Below, in pieces: positions 43,121 through 53,285 of a stretch of DNA of 64,000 bases (its first letter is position 1; each line of letters starts with the position of its first letter). Location: positions 116,934-180,933 of the forward strand of contig CAWIJO010000019.1 of NCBI GenBank assembly GCA_963836355.1, given 5' to 3'. A program made the position numbers and the translations under genes. The DNA comes from Palsa-506 sp963836355. Lineage in GTDB: Bacteria > Actinomycetota > Actinomycetes > Streptosporangiales > Streptosporangiaceae. The notes beneath the pieces were generated by a model, which saw only the letters and a list, made by a program, of their open reading frames with translations, ran no database searches and was not told the origin of the DNA.

Positions 43121-44293
43121 TCAGGGCCGTGCGCGTCGCGCTGCGGCCAGGACCCCTGCCGCCGGCTGGGCGTTGGGTTGGTGGCTGGCGATCTGTTCGG
43201 CGATGTGCTCGGCGTCGTTGCTGACGCCGCCGAGCAGCGAGGAGGTGAACGCCGACAGGAACCACAGCCCGATGAAGTACAGGCCGGGCTGGGATGCGAC
43301 GATGCCGCGGTGATGTGCCGGGGCGCCGTCTTGGTCGAAGACCGGGAGGTCGATCCAGGCGAAGTTGGGCAGGAAACCGGTGCACCACATCACCGTCGCC
43401 ACATCCATGATGCGGCCGTTCTCCAGCATCGGCGAGCCGTCCTGGACGCCGGCTGTCCTCGGCACTCGCTCGACCCCGGCGGCGGCGAGTTCCTTGGGCC
43501 GCACCCGTTCCAGTGGCGAGGTGGTGGTCAGGGCCTTGGGTCGCACCTTGCGGCCGATGGGGGTCTGCACGGTCAGCACCCGGGAGGCGAACCACCAGAA
43601 CGGGGGGGTGAGCAGCTGGTCCCATCTGCTGCCGGTGCGGATGGGGATGTGGCCGGTGGCCGGGCCCGATAGCCAGGTCGGGTGGGTGCGGGAGACTTCG
43701 AAGGCGATCTCGGCTCCGGAGTTGCCGGCGCCCACCACCAGCACACCGCCTGCGGGGAGCTGGGACGGGTCCCGGTACCTGTTGGGGTCCAGCTGCAGGA
43801 TGGCCGGGTCGAGCTCGGCGGCGAAGGCGGGGATCCGGGGCTTATGGTGGGCGCCTGACGCGACCACCACGTGGTCGGCCAGGATCCGGCGGTCGCCGGC
43901 GGCCACCACGTACCGGTCCCCGTCCCTGCAGAGCCGGTCCACGCGGACGCCAGTGCGCACCGGCAGGCCGAACCGGGTCGCGTAGGCCTGCAGGTAGTCG
44001 GCGACCTGATCCTTGGTGGGGTAGGAGAAGGCGGGTGCGGGAAAGGGCATCCCTGGCAGCCCGTCGTAGCGGGCCGGGGTGAACAGGTGCAGCGAGTCCC
44101 AGCGCTGGCGCCAGGCGTCGCCGACCCGCTGGCTGGCGTCCAGGATCACGAACCGCCGCCCTCGCCTGGCCAGGTGGTAGCCGACCGCCAGGCCCGCCTG
44201 GCCGCCGCCGACGATGACTGTCTCGAACCGCTCCGGGGCTGCGGCCAGGGCTGTCCGTGGGTCGTGTTTCTGTTCAGTGGCTTGCCGGTTCAT
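43121..44293 (-). CDS. Flavin-containing monooxygenase-like oxidoreductase
   Basis: A 390-residue protein. TVIVGGGQAGLAVGYHLARR is the FAD-binding Rossmann motif and RRFVILDASQRVGDAWRQRW follows it. VLVVGAGNSGAEIAFEVSRT is the NADPH-binding motif, and VMWCTGFLPNF and the nearby HGI/ASQPGLYFIGLWF block fit group B flavin monooxygenases. It should hydroxylate or oxidise a small substrate with NADPH and O2. The upstream alpha/beta hydrolase gene overlaps its start by 4 bases, so both are co-transcribed. Confidence 0.88.
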   Translation of the reverse strand: MNRQATEQKHDPRTALAAAPERFETVIVGGGQAGLAVGYHLARRGRRFVILDASQRVGDAWRQRWDSLHLFTPARYDGLPGMPFPAPAFSYPTKDQVADYLQAYATRFGLPVRTGVRVDRLCRDGDRYVVAAGDRRILADHVVVASGAHHKPRIPAFAAELDPAILQLDPNRYRDPSQLPAGGVLVVGAGNSGAEIAFEVSRTHPTWLSGPATGHIPIRTGSRWDQLLTPPFWWFASRVLTVQTPIGRKVRPKALTTTSPLERVRPKELAAAGVERVPRTAGVQDGSPMLENGRIMDVATVMWCTGFLPNFAWIDLPVFDQDGAPAHHRGIVASQPGLYFIGLWFLSAFTSSLLGGVSNDAEHIAEQIASHQPNAQPAAGVLAAARRARP

Positions 44294-45243
44294 GGCTGCC
44301 GCCTGGAGCTCGACGCGACCGGGGCGAGGGCGGCGCGCAGCGCGCGCAGGAACGCTTCGGGCTGCTCGGCGGCGGGGTCGTCGGCGGCGTCCTCGATCAC
44401 GTGCAGCGGCCAGCCATAGCGGGCGCTGGCGGCCTGAGCGACCCCGAGGCGCACCTGCCGGTCGTGCCGTCCCCAGATCAGGGTCGTGGGCACGGCGACC
44501 CGCGCCAGCTCCGCCGGTGGGATCAACCGCAGCCCGAGCTGCGGCATCAGGCTGCGGAGCGAGGCCTTCTGGCCCGGGCTGCGGGCACGGTCCAGGGCGT
44601 ACGCCTCCAGCAGCGCCGCCCGCTCGCCCAGCTGCTCGCGGAACCCGTCCAGGTCAGCCATGCACTGGCGGAAGAGACGTTCGTGGGTGCGCTCGGTCTG
44701 TCGCACCATGACGCCGACCATGGCGAACGCGAACCTGGGCGCCGGCCGGAACCGGGCCAGCCCCAAGCTGTCCGCGAGCGCCAGCCGGGCGACCCGGTCG
44801 CCCTGGCCGACGGCGAAGCGGGCCGCGATGGCGCCGCCCAGCCCATGCCCGACCAGCGCCGGCGGCGACGGGCAGGTCCGCTCGATCAGCTCGCCGAGCC
44901 AGGCTGCCACCCGCCCGGCGTCCGGCGGGTCGCCGGCCACCACCGAGGCTCCGTGACCGGGCAGGTCGGGCACAACCACCCTGCGGGTCCGCACCAGGTC
45001 CGGGATCACCCGCATCCAGCAGGCCGCGAACTCGGCGGCGCCGTGCAGCAGCAGGACCGGCGGGCCGCCACCGCCCTCCAGCACTGCGGTCGAGACGCCG
45101 GCCAGCTCCAGCCGCCGCTCGGTGACGGGCATCCCGGCCAGCAGACGTTCGCGGGCGATCTCCCCAGTGGAGCGCCGGGTGCGGGCGTTCACGTCGCGCT
45201 GCCGGTTCGTCGCTGCCTCGTCATGGCCGCGGGTCCTGATCAT
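44290..45243 (-). CDS. Alpha/beta-fold hydrolase
   Basis: From ATG 45243 (GAGGAGC upstream) the protein has 317 residues. GGGPPVLLLHGAAEFAACW holds the oxyanion region, ALVGHGLGGAIAARFAVGQG the nucleophile elbow (here G-H-G-L-G, with Gly in the place of the usual Ser), and TLIWGRHDRQVRLG the acid. The C-terminal His is not obvious (VIEDAADDP replaces the usual G-x-G-H). Loss of Ser and His suggests it is not a normal esterase and could be catalytically altered or non-enzymatic. It is co-transcribed with the monooxygenase. Confidence 0.78.
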   Translation of the reverse strand: MIRTRGHDEAATNRQRDVNARTRRSTGEIARERLLAGMPVTERRLELAGVSTAVLEGGGGPPVLLLHGAAEFAACWMRVIPDLVRTRRVVVPDLPGHGASVVAGDPPDAGRVAAWLGELIERTCPSPPALVGHGLGGAIAARFAVGQGDRVARLALADSLGLARFRPAPRFAFAMVGVMVRQTERTHERLFRQCMADLDGFREQLGERAALLEAYALDRARSPGQKASLRSLMPQLGLRLIPPAELARVAVPTTLIWGRHDRQVRLGVAQAASARYGWPLHVIEDAADDPAAEQPEAFLRALRAALAPVASSSRRQP

Positions 45244-45366
45244 CGCTTGCTCCTCACACAACTGCTGTGTGCCTGTAGTGCGACAATGCGACCTGGCCAG
45301 CAGGCCGTGCATCGGCGAAACTACCCAACTTCGGGCTGTTGGCCGCGTAGGTGATTCCCGCCGGTC

Positions 45367-47018
45367 TCAGATGAGCCGGCGCTGGTAGGCGCAGGCCGTG
45401 GCCGCGGCACGCGACGACACGCCCAGCTTGGTGAATGTGTTGCTCACGTGCCGGTCCACCGTCCGCTCGCTGAGGAACAGGTCGGCGGCGATCGACCGGT
45501 TGGTCCGGCCAGCCGCGACCAGGCGCAGCACCTGCAGCTCACGCGCGGTCAGCCCGCCCGCCCCCTGCCGGCCGGCTTCTGGGTCAGCGCCTCGGCCCTG
45601 GCCAGGTCCGGCGCGGCCTCCAGCTGCCGAAATACCCAGCACGCGGCATCGAGTTCCATCTCCGCGCCGTCCTCGTCCCCGAGCTGGCGGCAGGCCAGCC
45701 CGATCAGGACCCGCACGCGCGCCGCCTCGTACGGCACCTCCAGGTCCTGCCAGACCATCCACGCATGGCGCAGATGATGCAGGGCGGCTCGCGCGTCACC
45801 CTCGCCGAGGAGCACGGCACCCTGGGCGTGGGCGGCCACCGCCCCCAGCAGCGGCGCGGCGAGCCCGCCGGCCAGCTGCGTCAGCTCATCGGCCGCGGCG
45901 CGGGCCGCATGGACGTCACCTACAGCGAGGATGATCTCAACGTAGGCGGCGAGCAGCTTGGACCGGGCCACGCGGTCCTGCGCCTCGTCCAACACTCGGC
46001 GGATCGCCGCAGCCGCGGCATCAACCTGCCCCTGGGCCAACCGCAGCTGGGCCAGGCCGGGCTGCGGCTCCCGCCCGAGCTGGCAGGCCCGGCGGTAGGC
46101 CGCCTCGGCCTTGACGAACTCGCCGCGCAGCCGGTGGAGCTCGGCCTGCTGGTAGAAGGCCATCCCAGCCGCCGGCTGACCAGGCGGCTCGGAGAGCCGT
46201 TCGCACGCCCGCTGCGCCTCCTCGATGGCGTCCGGCCAGGCACCATGCAGTTGCATGATCTCGGCACGGTGCACTAGGCACTGGCCGCGGAAGGGGACCA
46301 GATCCGGCTGGGACGCACACCAGCGCGTCAGCGCCGCCGTCCACTGCCGGGCCCGGCGCAGATCGAAGATCTCCTGGCACGACTCGATCACAGCGCAGTA
46401 GACGATCCCCGCGACCACCGGCGACACTTCGCCGGCCTCAACGGCGACCATGACCTCATCCAGTAGCGCCACGCCCGCGGCAGTCTCACCCAGCGGGATC
46501 ATGGACCCACCAAGACCAAGCCGGGCAAGCGCGACCAGGTCGGGGTCGCCGAAACGCTCGCCGATCTTGGCCGCCTGGCCGAAGGTGACAGCGGCCGCCG
46601 CGGCATCGCCCTCGGCCATCCGCTGCAGCCCAGCCGGGAACAGCAGGTAGCCCCGTTCCACGCAGTCCCGCTCAAGGTCGTCGAGCAGCCGGCGGGCCCG
46701 GGCCACCCAGCCGCCACCACGGGCCACCTCGCCCCGGTTAAAGAGGCTGAAGGCCAGCCAGAACGCGCACCGGACAGCTCGCTCCAGGCCGCCCCGGCGC
46801 AAGAACTCATGATGCGCACGCGCCCCGGCGACGGCGCCGTCCTCGTCCCTCCCGGTCAGGTACGCGGCCGTCGCCAGCCGCTCCAGGTCCTCCGCCTCAA
46901 GCGGGGACTCCCGGTCAGCGGCCGACAGCAAAGCGAAGGCATCCCCCCAAGCCTGCCGTCCGAAAGACTCCCGGCCCCGGTCGAGGGCGTCGGCCGCCGG
47001 GGCAGCCTTGGATGTCAT
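45367..47018 (-). CDS. LuxR-family regulator with TPR-like domain (single frameshift)
   Basis: From ATG 47018 the long N-terminal part (about 500 residues) is a chain of helical repeats like LFNRGEVARGGGWVARARRL, GDAAAAAVTFGQAAKIGERF and YRRACQLGREPQPGLAQLRL. Near the C run 45561-45565 the frame changes; one base added there joins it to GGLTARELQVLRLVAAGRTN and RSIAADLFLSERTVDRHVSN, the LuxR helix-turn-helix, ending ACAYQRRLI. A regulator of this design typically controls its neighbours, here the hydrolase and monooxygenase. Length is one base short of a multiple of three. Whether the lesion is real decides if DNA binding is retained. Confidence 0.78.
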
Positions 47019-47569
47019 CACGCACCATCCCCGGGCGGTGGCGCGTTCAAGACGGTGGCCAGACTGTTCAGCAATACCACTCCAATGCCTGAACCCCGGC
47101 CGGCAAGCTCCCGCCATCAGATGCTGGAATCTGCCTCAGCCTTGATGTGGCGCTCCCCTCTTCGACGCCGGTACAGCGACGCAGCCGCGGCTCGCTACCG
47201 AGGAGGCGAACGCGCGCGTGTGAAGACGCGGTGTCAACGCCATGCGGATGGTATGGAGAAACGGGTTATTGTAGTTGGTAACTGCCTGCTCGTGCTTGAT
47301 CGTTGCGGTCTGGCAGCTCGCGGCGCAGCTTGCTGTCCTGCAGATATTGCGTTTCTCCGGTCTTCTGCGCATGGAGTGCGTGCGGGCTGGGTGGCGTTGC
47401 CTTCGGCCAGGTGCGTCCGCCAGGCGTCGGGTCGCGCTGGTACAGCGGCACATCCTCGGTCACCGGGCCGACTCCGCGACCGTCCCGGGCTGCTGCCCGT
47501 CGGCGGCCATCCACGAGTAGAGACTGAGCCGGTGACATAGGGCGTCGTTCAGGCTGGCGAGGAAGGCGG
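47019..47569. other. Gene-free stretch
   Basis: No gene was recognised on either strand. An AT-richer patch around 47230-47300 may be an old promoter. Confidence 0.35.
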
Positions 47570-48300
47570 CTATGGCCTGGTTGCCTGGTACGGCTCCAGA
47601 TCCCTGGCCAGTTCGCGGAGCTGCTGGATAACCAGGTAGGAACTCAGCGGCTGCGTGGCGTCGAGTACTTCCTCGGCGAGCGCGTACGCCTGCTCGGGCT
47701 GGCCCTGGGCGATCAGGACGCTGGCGAGCAGGAGCTGACCGAGCTGGCGCAGGCAGCGGGCGGCTTCGCTGGCCAGCGAGCCCTCATCGAACCGGCTGAT
47801 CATGGTGACGGCTGCTCACCGGGCTCGTCATCTAGCGCCTGTTCGGCTTGCAGCAAGGCCCTGCCGCATGCGGCTGGCTCGGGTTGCGGCAGGGCGGCGA
47901 GTCCGCGTGCTTCCATGGCCAGCAGCTGGGCTGCCAGCACAGGAGCACCGATCGCGCTGAGGGCTTCTTGACCCCTGGCGGGCGAACCGGATCGTCTGCT
48001 CGGGCTCGCCCTGGTGCAGCGCCAGGTGGCTCATGCTGGCCAGGATATGGACGCGGAGCTGGATATCGTCCCACCACCGGACGTCGCCCGCTGCGTGTCC
48101 GCCAGTTCGAGGGAGACGCGCTTACCCGCCTCACCCAGGCCGCACGGCATAATCGGTACGCCCCGCCGCGCTGGCGTGCGGCGTCAGCAGTACAGCCCGG
48201 CATTGCTCTTCCCGCATTGGCCGACGCGGCGCCATGGATGGCAAAGCTGCTGTTCTGGCTGGCAACCAAGACCAGCTGACACCGAGCGCGGCTCACTGAT
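47570..48300 (-). pseudogene. Remnant of a TPR-containing XRE-type regulator
   Basis: The frame 47570-47803 reads EAARCLRQLGQLLLASVLIA, GQPEQAYALAEEVLDATQPL and SSYLVIQQLRELARDLEPY. This is the C-terminal end of the helical-repeat regulators common in actinobacteria. Further upstream parts (MSHLALHQGEPEQTIRFARQ) lie in other frames up to about 48300. The N-terminal helix-turn-helix is missing. It is a decayed regulator. Confidence 0.5.
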
Positions 48301-48839
48301 CTGCACGGACGCGCCCGCGAGCCGCACCGTCGTGGTAGTCGTGGACCTCAGCAGTCGTCTTGCCGTCGTATGGGCGGAGGATGCGTTGCGGGTATCTGCC
48401 CGGAATCGTCGGCACGGTCGAGTCGTCGTGGCTTCAGTGGGTGGTCATGTTCGCCAGATCGGGCAGGGGTGCCAACATGTTGTGACCAGGCCTGGAGTGC
48501 GGCAGCGAGGGCAAGGCGCTGCCGTAGAGCCCGTGCTGGCCGCCCTGCCTGGCACCAACGCATCCAGAGAGGCGAAGGCGCAGCGCTTGCGCAAGGTCAC
48601 GACGTCGTCGGCGGCGGCGCGCTCGCGGCCCAGTGCCCAGCGGGCAGCAGGGCAGCGAACCCCTCGGCCACGGTCATGTAAGCAGGTCACTGGCAGGTGT
48701 GAGATCGGGAAGCCTCGTAGCGCTGGTGAGGCGATCACCGAAGCGATGGATGCATACGTTGCGGCGACTGCCCTGCACAGCACCGGCATGCACGCCGGAT
48801 TGGCATGCTTGATCTGCGGGAGTTGACGGCAGTGGCGCG
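48301..48839. other. Gene-free stretch
   Basis: No gene was recognised; open frames lack family features and have mixed codon use. Confidence 0.35.
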
Positions 48840-49260
48840 CCGTGCCGGGCGGGCGCCCCAGCGCAGAGCCCAGCGACGGGCGCGCCAGCGGCGCCAAGCG
48901 ACATCGACAAGCCGCTAGCGTCAACGGTTGGAGGCACGTAGACCATCAGCTTGGGAATGAGCGTAACGGTGGGCGCCGCCATCAGCTCATCCGCAGGTCG
49001 GTGGCCGTGTCGGCTTGTCCGTGAGTGTCCGCAGGACTCGGTGACTGACCGGCCTATCGGACACGCAGCGGGCACGAGTAGCTGCTGGTCTGACCTGTTC
49101 ATTACGAGGGTAGTCCGTACTGTCTGGGCCTCTGCCTGACCACCCAGCGGCCAGCATGAACGGTCCGCGCGCGTCCGGAAGCGTCCGGCAACGTGTACGG
49201 CGAATGTCACTCAGTTAGACACTCGCAGCCCAATGCCAGGGCACACGGCTCCGGAGGCGG
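48840..49260. repeat. Dispersed repeat, copy 1
   Basis: Several blocks recur in the same order at 62255-62640: GTGCCGGGCGGGCG, AAGCGACATCGACAAGCCGC, ATCAGCTTGGGAATGAGCG, CCGCAGGTCGG, CAGCGGGCAC and near the end GGCTCCGGAGG (GGCTCCAGAGG in copy 2). The 18 bases GCACACGGCTCCGGAGGC at 49241 are also found exactly at 61187. The spacing between blocks differs slightly. The unit codes for no recognised protein. It could be a non-autonomous mobile element or a footprint of one. Confidence 0.6.
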
Positions 49261-49707
49261 TTAGTGGTCTACCTCCGTGCCTACGTGGACCGCGTTCCAG
49301 GAGGGTGGCTGGTCCACGTCTGGTCCACAGGTTCGCCTGCGTCGGACTATCAGCTTGGGGAGTGGTAGAGCTGTCCGCAAGTGACCGTCGGGTACGGGTC
49401 TTACCCTCCGTTCGGGCACGCAACGGGCGCGATGTCTAGCGTTGTCAGCCGGTTGACTCCCGGCAGGCGGTCCTTCGCGCTCACCTCCGGACTTCCGGCG
49501 TGTCGGCCGGGACTTACGTCCCTGTTTGCCTGGTCTCTGCTCTGGTTGACTTGCCGTATATTCCTGGCCCCCGTGAGCAGCCGGGCAGCAACATCGTCAA
49601 TAGCGCACGGCCGGACACTGGCCGCGATGCTCAGGAAGTCAGGCCGTCAACATGCCGGACCGTTGTGAGATGCGATTACCCAGAACTAAGAACCGCTAGG
49701 GGACGAT
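49261..49707. other. Gene-free stretch
   Basis: No gene was recognised. AGGGGACGAT just before 49708 is the ribosome binding site of the GYD-domain gene. Confidence 0.4.
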
Positions 49708-50028
49708 ATGCCGACCTATGTTTCTCTCGTCAACTGGACCGAGCAAGGCATCAAGAACTTCCCTGACACTATCAAGCGCGCACGGGAATTCTCCCTGCAT
49801 GTCGAGAGGGCCAGTGGCAAGATCCGCGAGTTACTGTGGACCGTCGGCGAGTACGACCTCGTCCATATCTCCGAGTTCGCCAACGATGAGTCAGCAGCCG
49901 CGGCCTTTCTACGGCTCGGGTCGGCCGGTAACGTCCGCATCCGTATGATGCGGGCCTTCAACGCCGCAGAGATGGAGGGCGTCATCAACCTGACCGGCGT
50001 TCGGATGGAACACGGCAGCTGGGGCTGA
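49708..50028 (+). CDS. GYD-domain protein
   Basis: A 106-residue protein: MPTYVSLVNWTEQGIKNFPD, VGEYDLVHISEFANDESAAA and LRLGSAGNVRIRMMRAFNAA. The family is defined by the G-E-Y-D (GYD) motif and a ferredoxin-like dimeric fold. Its function is unknown; members occur in many soil bacteria. The frame is intact, with a fair ribosome binding site. Nothing in the surroundings explains it. Confidence 0.85.
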   Translation: MPTYVSLVNWTEQGIKNFPDTIKRAREFSLHVERASGKIRELLWTVGEYDLVHISEFANDESAAAAFLRLGSAGNVRIRMMRAFNAAEMEGVINLTGVRMEHGSWG

Positions 50029-50667
50029 GCACGCCACCGCCGAGGCCGACCAGGCCATCGCCGCCGCGCTCGACCGCCGGATCGAAGGGTCACAGAAGGC
50101 CGACGCTGACAGCCAGGACGAGGCCGACGACGGCACCACAGAGGCAGCGGTGGGGACAGGCTAATGGCACTCACCTGGTGATGCGTCGGTCTGTCGACCC
50201 GTCCCTGCCTGCGCTAGTCGGATGCCGTTGTGGTCAGCCTTGGTGGTCAGACCTGACTTGGCTCACGATCATGAGTTCACGGCAGACCTACGTCGCTGAT
50301 CTGCGGATTCTCAGCGGGGGCGATTGAAAAGTGCGCACTAATTGCGCCAGTCTCACGCGTTCTTGGCTGCGAGCCGAGCGGCACGACCTGGGGCTGCCGC
50401 GCTCATCCCTGCGTCGGCCTAGTCGAGCGTGGTGACGGATGCACTGCCCGATCGGCCGTGAACGAGATCCACGACCTGGATGCGGCAGAGGCTCGGTTCG
50501 AGAAGCGGCACGTCACCGGCTTCGGAACTGCGTTTGAGGCCGGACTGGTCGGGGTGTCTGCCTCGAACCCCAACGAGAGCGCCGAAGCCGACCCGCACCT
50601 TCACGAGCGCCAATTACCAGACGCTCACCGACCCGCTTCACGCCGTCCTTGCGATGACCTCGGGCTA
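50029..50667. other. Remnants between GYD gene and HEPN-type gene
   Basis: The plus strand carries an open C-terminal stub at 50028-50164 (AEADQAIAAALDRRIEGSQK and an acidic end, stop TAA). From GTG 50458 another frame reads IHDLDAAEARFEKRHVTGFG, with TSANYQTLTDPLHAVLAMTS in a neighbouring frame. The codon use looks protein-like. Both are probably parts of decayed element genes; I cannot name them. Confidence 0.35.
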
Positions 50668-51135
50668 CTAGCGCAGGCCAGCGGCGTCGAGCCTCCGCAG
50701 CAGGAGCGAGGCGAGGGCCAGGTAGTCCAAGGCCTCGTCCGGGGTGTCGCCGATGTCAACTTCGTGGCCGCGTGGGTTCCGGATCCCTGCGGCAGCGCCG
50801 GTGAAGATGAACTTGTAACCCTTCTGCTCATCGATCTCCGACTCCGTCGCGAGTCCGTTGAGTTGCACCTTCGGGCCGTTCTCGTTAAAGGCGTCCATCA
50901 TCAGCTGGTAGCCGGTCTTCGCGCAAATGCCGCTGATCCGCTTGACCTCCTTCTCGATGAACTTGAACGCCTCGAATACCGACTGTTCCCAGTGCCCGTC
51001 GTCAAAGAGTTTCCGCACCTTGGTTGGTAGGTCCGGATGGATGTTCCGCGTCTCGAACGGATGCGGCTCTTCGTGCTCGGCGGTCTCGGCGGGAGCAGGG
51101 GTAGGTCCGACGACGTCTGCACTGATAGACCGCAC
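50668..51135 (-). CDS. TIGR02391 (Ymh/HEPN-type) family protein
   Basis: A 155-residue protein. IHPDLPTKVRKLFDDGHWEQ, SVFEAFKFIEKEVKRISG, LMMDAFNENGPKVQLNGL, GYKFIFTGAAAGIRNPRGHE and TPDEALDYLALASLLLRRLD cover the whole TIGR02391 domain. The R-N-P-R-G-H segment matches the R-x4-6-H type motif of HEPN ribonucleases. Such genes often sit in defence islands and abortive-infection systems. The gene downstream of a second small frame (51166 on) on the same strand suggests a two-gene unit. The activity is unproven. Confidence 0.8.
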   Translation of the reverse strand: MRSISADVVGPTPAPAETAEHEEPHPFETRNIHPDLPTKVRKLFDDGHWEQSVFEAFKFIEKEVKRISGICAKTGYQLMMDAFNENGPKVQLNGLATESEIDEQKGYKFIFTGAAAGIRNPRGHEVDIGDTPDEALDYLALASLLLRRLDAAGLR

Positions 51136-51165
51136 GACGCGCTCGAAGCGGTCCCAGCGATCCGC

Positions 51166-51510
51166 TCACGACATCAGGTGCTTCTTGATGCTCGCGAAGA
51201 TGAGGTCGTAAGTGTCGGCATCGCCGCTAGGCGGCAGATTGACCTCGATTCGGACAGTCAGGCCCACGTCCTGCCGGTTCTTGCCACCGCCAGCGCCGTC
51301 GCGGTCATCCCCGCCCGGCTTCTCCACCTGGTTCTCAGGGTTGTCTTCTTGGGGGTTGTCTTCTTGGCCGCAGAGCCCGGTGTCGAGGCGGCGGTCTTCT
51401 TGGCTGCACCGGAGCGGACGGCCGGAAGTTCGCCATGCCCTGCTAACGCGGCCTTCCGCGCAGCGGTTTCGCCCCCCGGTGGCAGAGGCGTCTTGAGTCG
51501 TGCGGGTCGC
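51166..51510 (-). CDS. Lys-rich protein upstream of the TIGR02391 gene (frameshifted)
   Basis: The C-terminal part reads VEKPGGDDRDGAGGGKNRQD and VGLTVRIEVNLPPSGDADTY, then DLIFASIKKHLMS before a TGA. This end block recurs in proteins linked to TIGR02391 and effector genes, as far as I remember. Upstream in another frame lies AAKKTAASTPGSAAKKTTPK, a Lys/Thr/Ala-rich tail like histone H1. One base change near 51350 would join them. The start is not clear. It ends 30 bases before the TIGR02391 start, so the two are likely one operon. Function unknown. Confidence 0.45.
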   Translation of the reverse strand, partial: ATRTTQDASATGGRNRCAEGRVSRAWRTSGRPLRCSQEDRRLDTGLCGQEDNPQEDNPENQVEKPGGDDRDGAGGGKNRQDVGLTVRIEVNLPPSGDADTYDLIFASIKKHLMS

Positions 51511-51611
51511 GGTTGGCTGTCCTGACCTGCCCTTTATCACCGCGACCGCCCGCTTACGGGTCCAGGTTACAGGGATGGTAAAGCTGCTTGCTGTTACCTT
51601 GCCGATCTCAG

Positions 51612-53215
51612 CTTGTTGTTTAACCTGCGTTTTTCCGTCCGGCCTTGAGCGCGGGCTCTCTCTTGGTGCTCTTTCCGACGTCATAGCGGGGTGCTGGCCG
51701 GCGGTTCTTCGATCCTGGCGGCCGTCCGGGCCCGGGCTTGCCGGGTTTCGGTGCGCCGGCGGGACAGGTGGTCTTCGCGCGGATGTTGCGAAACCCGCGG
51801 CGGACGCGGGCCGGGGTGAGCCGGCCCGGCTGGGCTGGTCGCTCCCAGGGGCGGCGGATGTCGCTCGGCCAGCTGCGCGGGCGAGGCGGAGCTGGGTATG
51901 GGCAGGCGATGATCAGCCAGGTCCACCGGTCGGCGGCGGCCGGATCGCGGATCTTCGGGACGGTCCAGCCGAGAATCTGCTTAAACAGGCGGAAGGTGTG
52001 CTCGATGATCGAACCGGCGCAGGAACGCCTGCCAGCAGCCGGTCGACGTCGGCCGGCGTGACGCGCCGGTGCGTGACCACCACAGCCAGACCGGCTTCGG
52101 GTCGCGGTCGCCGGGCAGGTGATCGACGGTGAGCCGGATCAACGATGCCCTGGATGACGGGCAGTTGGCCGTCGTGGTGCGTCCCAGGCGGCCCGGCGGG
52201 TGAGCCGCGGATGCAGCCGGTCCCAGGACTGAGCCACGGCATTGCCGTAGCGGGTGGTCTCGGTCACGGTGGTGACCGGCGGGTCCGGCCAGGTGCCCGG
52301 GTCGGCGAAGCTGAACTCCGGCCCGTGCCGGGACGGGCGGCCGTTCGCGCCGGGCGGGCGCGGCGGGGCAGGGAAGTATAGCACCCGGTCCGAGCGCAGC
52401 CGCCCGAGCAGCTCGACGGGCAGGTCGGCGAGCAGGAAGGCCAGCCGGGTGACGTCGTAGCCGGCGTCGAAGACGACCAGGATGCCCGGGTCGCCTTCCA
52501 CATGCTGTCCGGCCGCGATCAGGCGGGTGACGACGTCGCGGAGCTGGGCGGCGGTCACGGCGGTCTCGTCGTCGGCCGGGCCGAGCCGGACCGCGTCCAG
52601 CAGCGCGGTCCAGGAGGTCCGGCCGGGCTCCAGGGCGGCGACGAAGGAGTACGGCCAGCCCGGGATCATCTGTGCCTGTGCCCTTGCCGCGCCCGTAGAC
52701 ATGGCAGAACAGCCGCTCCGGGCTGGTGGCGCGTCCGGGCCGCAGCCAGTTGCTGACATCGACGGCCAGCATCGATGCGGCCATCGGCCGCCCGCGGCAG
52801 CGGCAGCCCCGCCACCGCCCGCCGCAGCCGCGCCGATGTCGAGCCGGCCGTGATTCACCGCGTCATACAGCGCGCCATGCCCGCGCTGGTGCTCAGGCGC
52901 CAGCGACAGGCTCGACCAGGGTCTTCACCGGCGCATCGGCGCACAGCAGCGCATCGCCAAGTTCGAACAGCGCGTCCGCCCGCGCGGTGAAGCACCTGTA
53001 CAGCTCGCCGCGGAAGGCGTCCAGCCGCTCCAGCGCCAAGTCCTCGACCGGAGCATCAAGCCACGCCATACTGAACGCCACGGCCACCGCCTTCATCCCG
53101 GGATCTGCAGGAGGAACCCGAAGATGATCACGCGGTGGCCGTGTCATCTCACGGCGACACGCCGGACAAGATCAGATGATCGCGGCAAGGCGGACAGCCG
53201 AGGTTAAACAACAAG
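51612..53215. mobile_element. IS701-like insertion sequence, 1,604 bp, decayed
   Basis: CTTGTTGTTTAACCT (51612-51626) is mirrored exactly by AGGTTAAACAACAAG (53201-53215). Direct repeats CTCAG flank both ends (51607-51611 and 53216-53220) as a likely target duplication. The only gene is a transposase with several frameshifts, whose stop codon lies in the left inverted repeat. Confidence 0.82.
51620..53147 (-). pseudogene. IS701-like transposase, multiple frameshifts
   Basis: Blocks lie in different minus-strand frames: AFSMAWLDAPVEDLALERLD and GELYRCFTARADALFELGDA at the N-terminus, FVAALEPGRTSWTALLDAVR and ILVVFDAGYDVTRLAFLLAD (catalytic Asp) in the core. TVDHLPGDRDPKPVWLWWSR follows, and a Lys/Arg/Pro-rich end (GRPPGSKNRRP) reads into the inverted repeat. 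This matches the IS701-like DDE transposases common in actinomycetes. At least three frame changes make it inactive. Confidence 0.75.
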
Positions 53216-53285
53216 CTCAGGAATTGCAAGGCTGGTCAGGGGAGCGGCCAGTCGCGGGCGCCGGACGATCAACAGGGGATGCCCT

